From: Siphonodentalium dalli
Taxonomy: Eukaryota; Mollusca; Scaphopoda; Gadilida; Siphonodentaliidae
Assembly: GCA_032622095.1 (NCBI GenBank)
Contig: CP136063.1
Location: 179,533,956 to 179,597,955, forward strand
Direction: 5' to 3'
DNA: 64,000 nt
Numbering within the stretch: position 1 is the stretch's first letter
Content: more notes on this DNA, generated by a model
The model's input: the letters and a program-made list of their open reading frames with translations, nothing else
What the model was told of the DNA's origin: nothing
The model's database searches: none
The DNA's letters: not shown here

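Overview
This is a stretch of an invertebrate animal genome. It is AT-rich, has long GT-AG introns, and is crowded with foldback and miniature DNA transposons. Nothing in it looks bacterial. The dispersed repeats and the type of lipid-transfer protein suggest a marine, probably spiralian (mollusc-like) animal, but the window does not fix the phylum.

One gene dominates. From 20,231 to the right edge, on the + strand, there are 20 exons of a large lipid transfer protein (LLTP) of the apolipophorin / apolipoprotein-B-like type. I assembled it by joining exons across GT-AG sites with matching phases. It runs from a signal-peptide start (MDVRLMAILSLVVGTIA) through the N-terminal lipid-transfer (vitellogenin_N) barrel, the alpha-helical region and the open beta-sheet region. 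It then enters one giant exon (60,022 onwards) that is still open at base 64,000. The visible coding sequence is 8,101 nt, about 2,700 residues, with no stop. Exons 1-19 are 52-576 nt; exon 20 is at least 3,979 nt and shows a repeat of about 57 residues.

Region by region: 1-20,150 holds no gene I can support, only repeats. These are a TTAA-flanked element, a broken LINE interrupted by a foldback element, minisatellites, G-tract elements and palindromic arrays. 20,150-60,000 is the gene with heavily invaded introns: (i) many TTAA-flanked foldback elements of several families, several of them packed end to end and sharing one TTAA; (ii) at least ten copies of a TA-flanked hairpin MITE; (iii) a decayed Mutator-like (MULE) transposon at 30,744-32,762 with 8-bp target duplications, tandem-iteron terminal repeats, a PHD-like finger and transposase fragments; (iv) a hAT-like insertion with a perfect 8-bp duplication at 49,039-50,150; (v) satellites of 30 bp, 39 bp and about 91 bp. 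60,022-64,000 is continuous coding sequence.

The most notable observations concern contact between transposons and splicing. A hairpin MITE sits inside the exon 12 donor, the intron 6 acceptor lies 14 nt from a transposon end, and the exon 12 acceptor region has been tandemly copied about five times upstream of itself. I did not find a convincing new multi-gene system.
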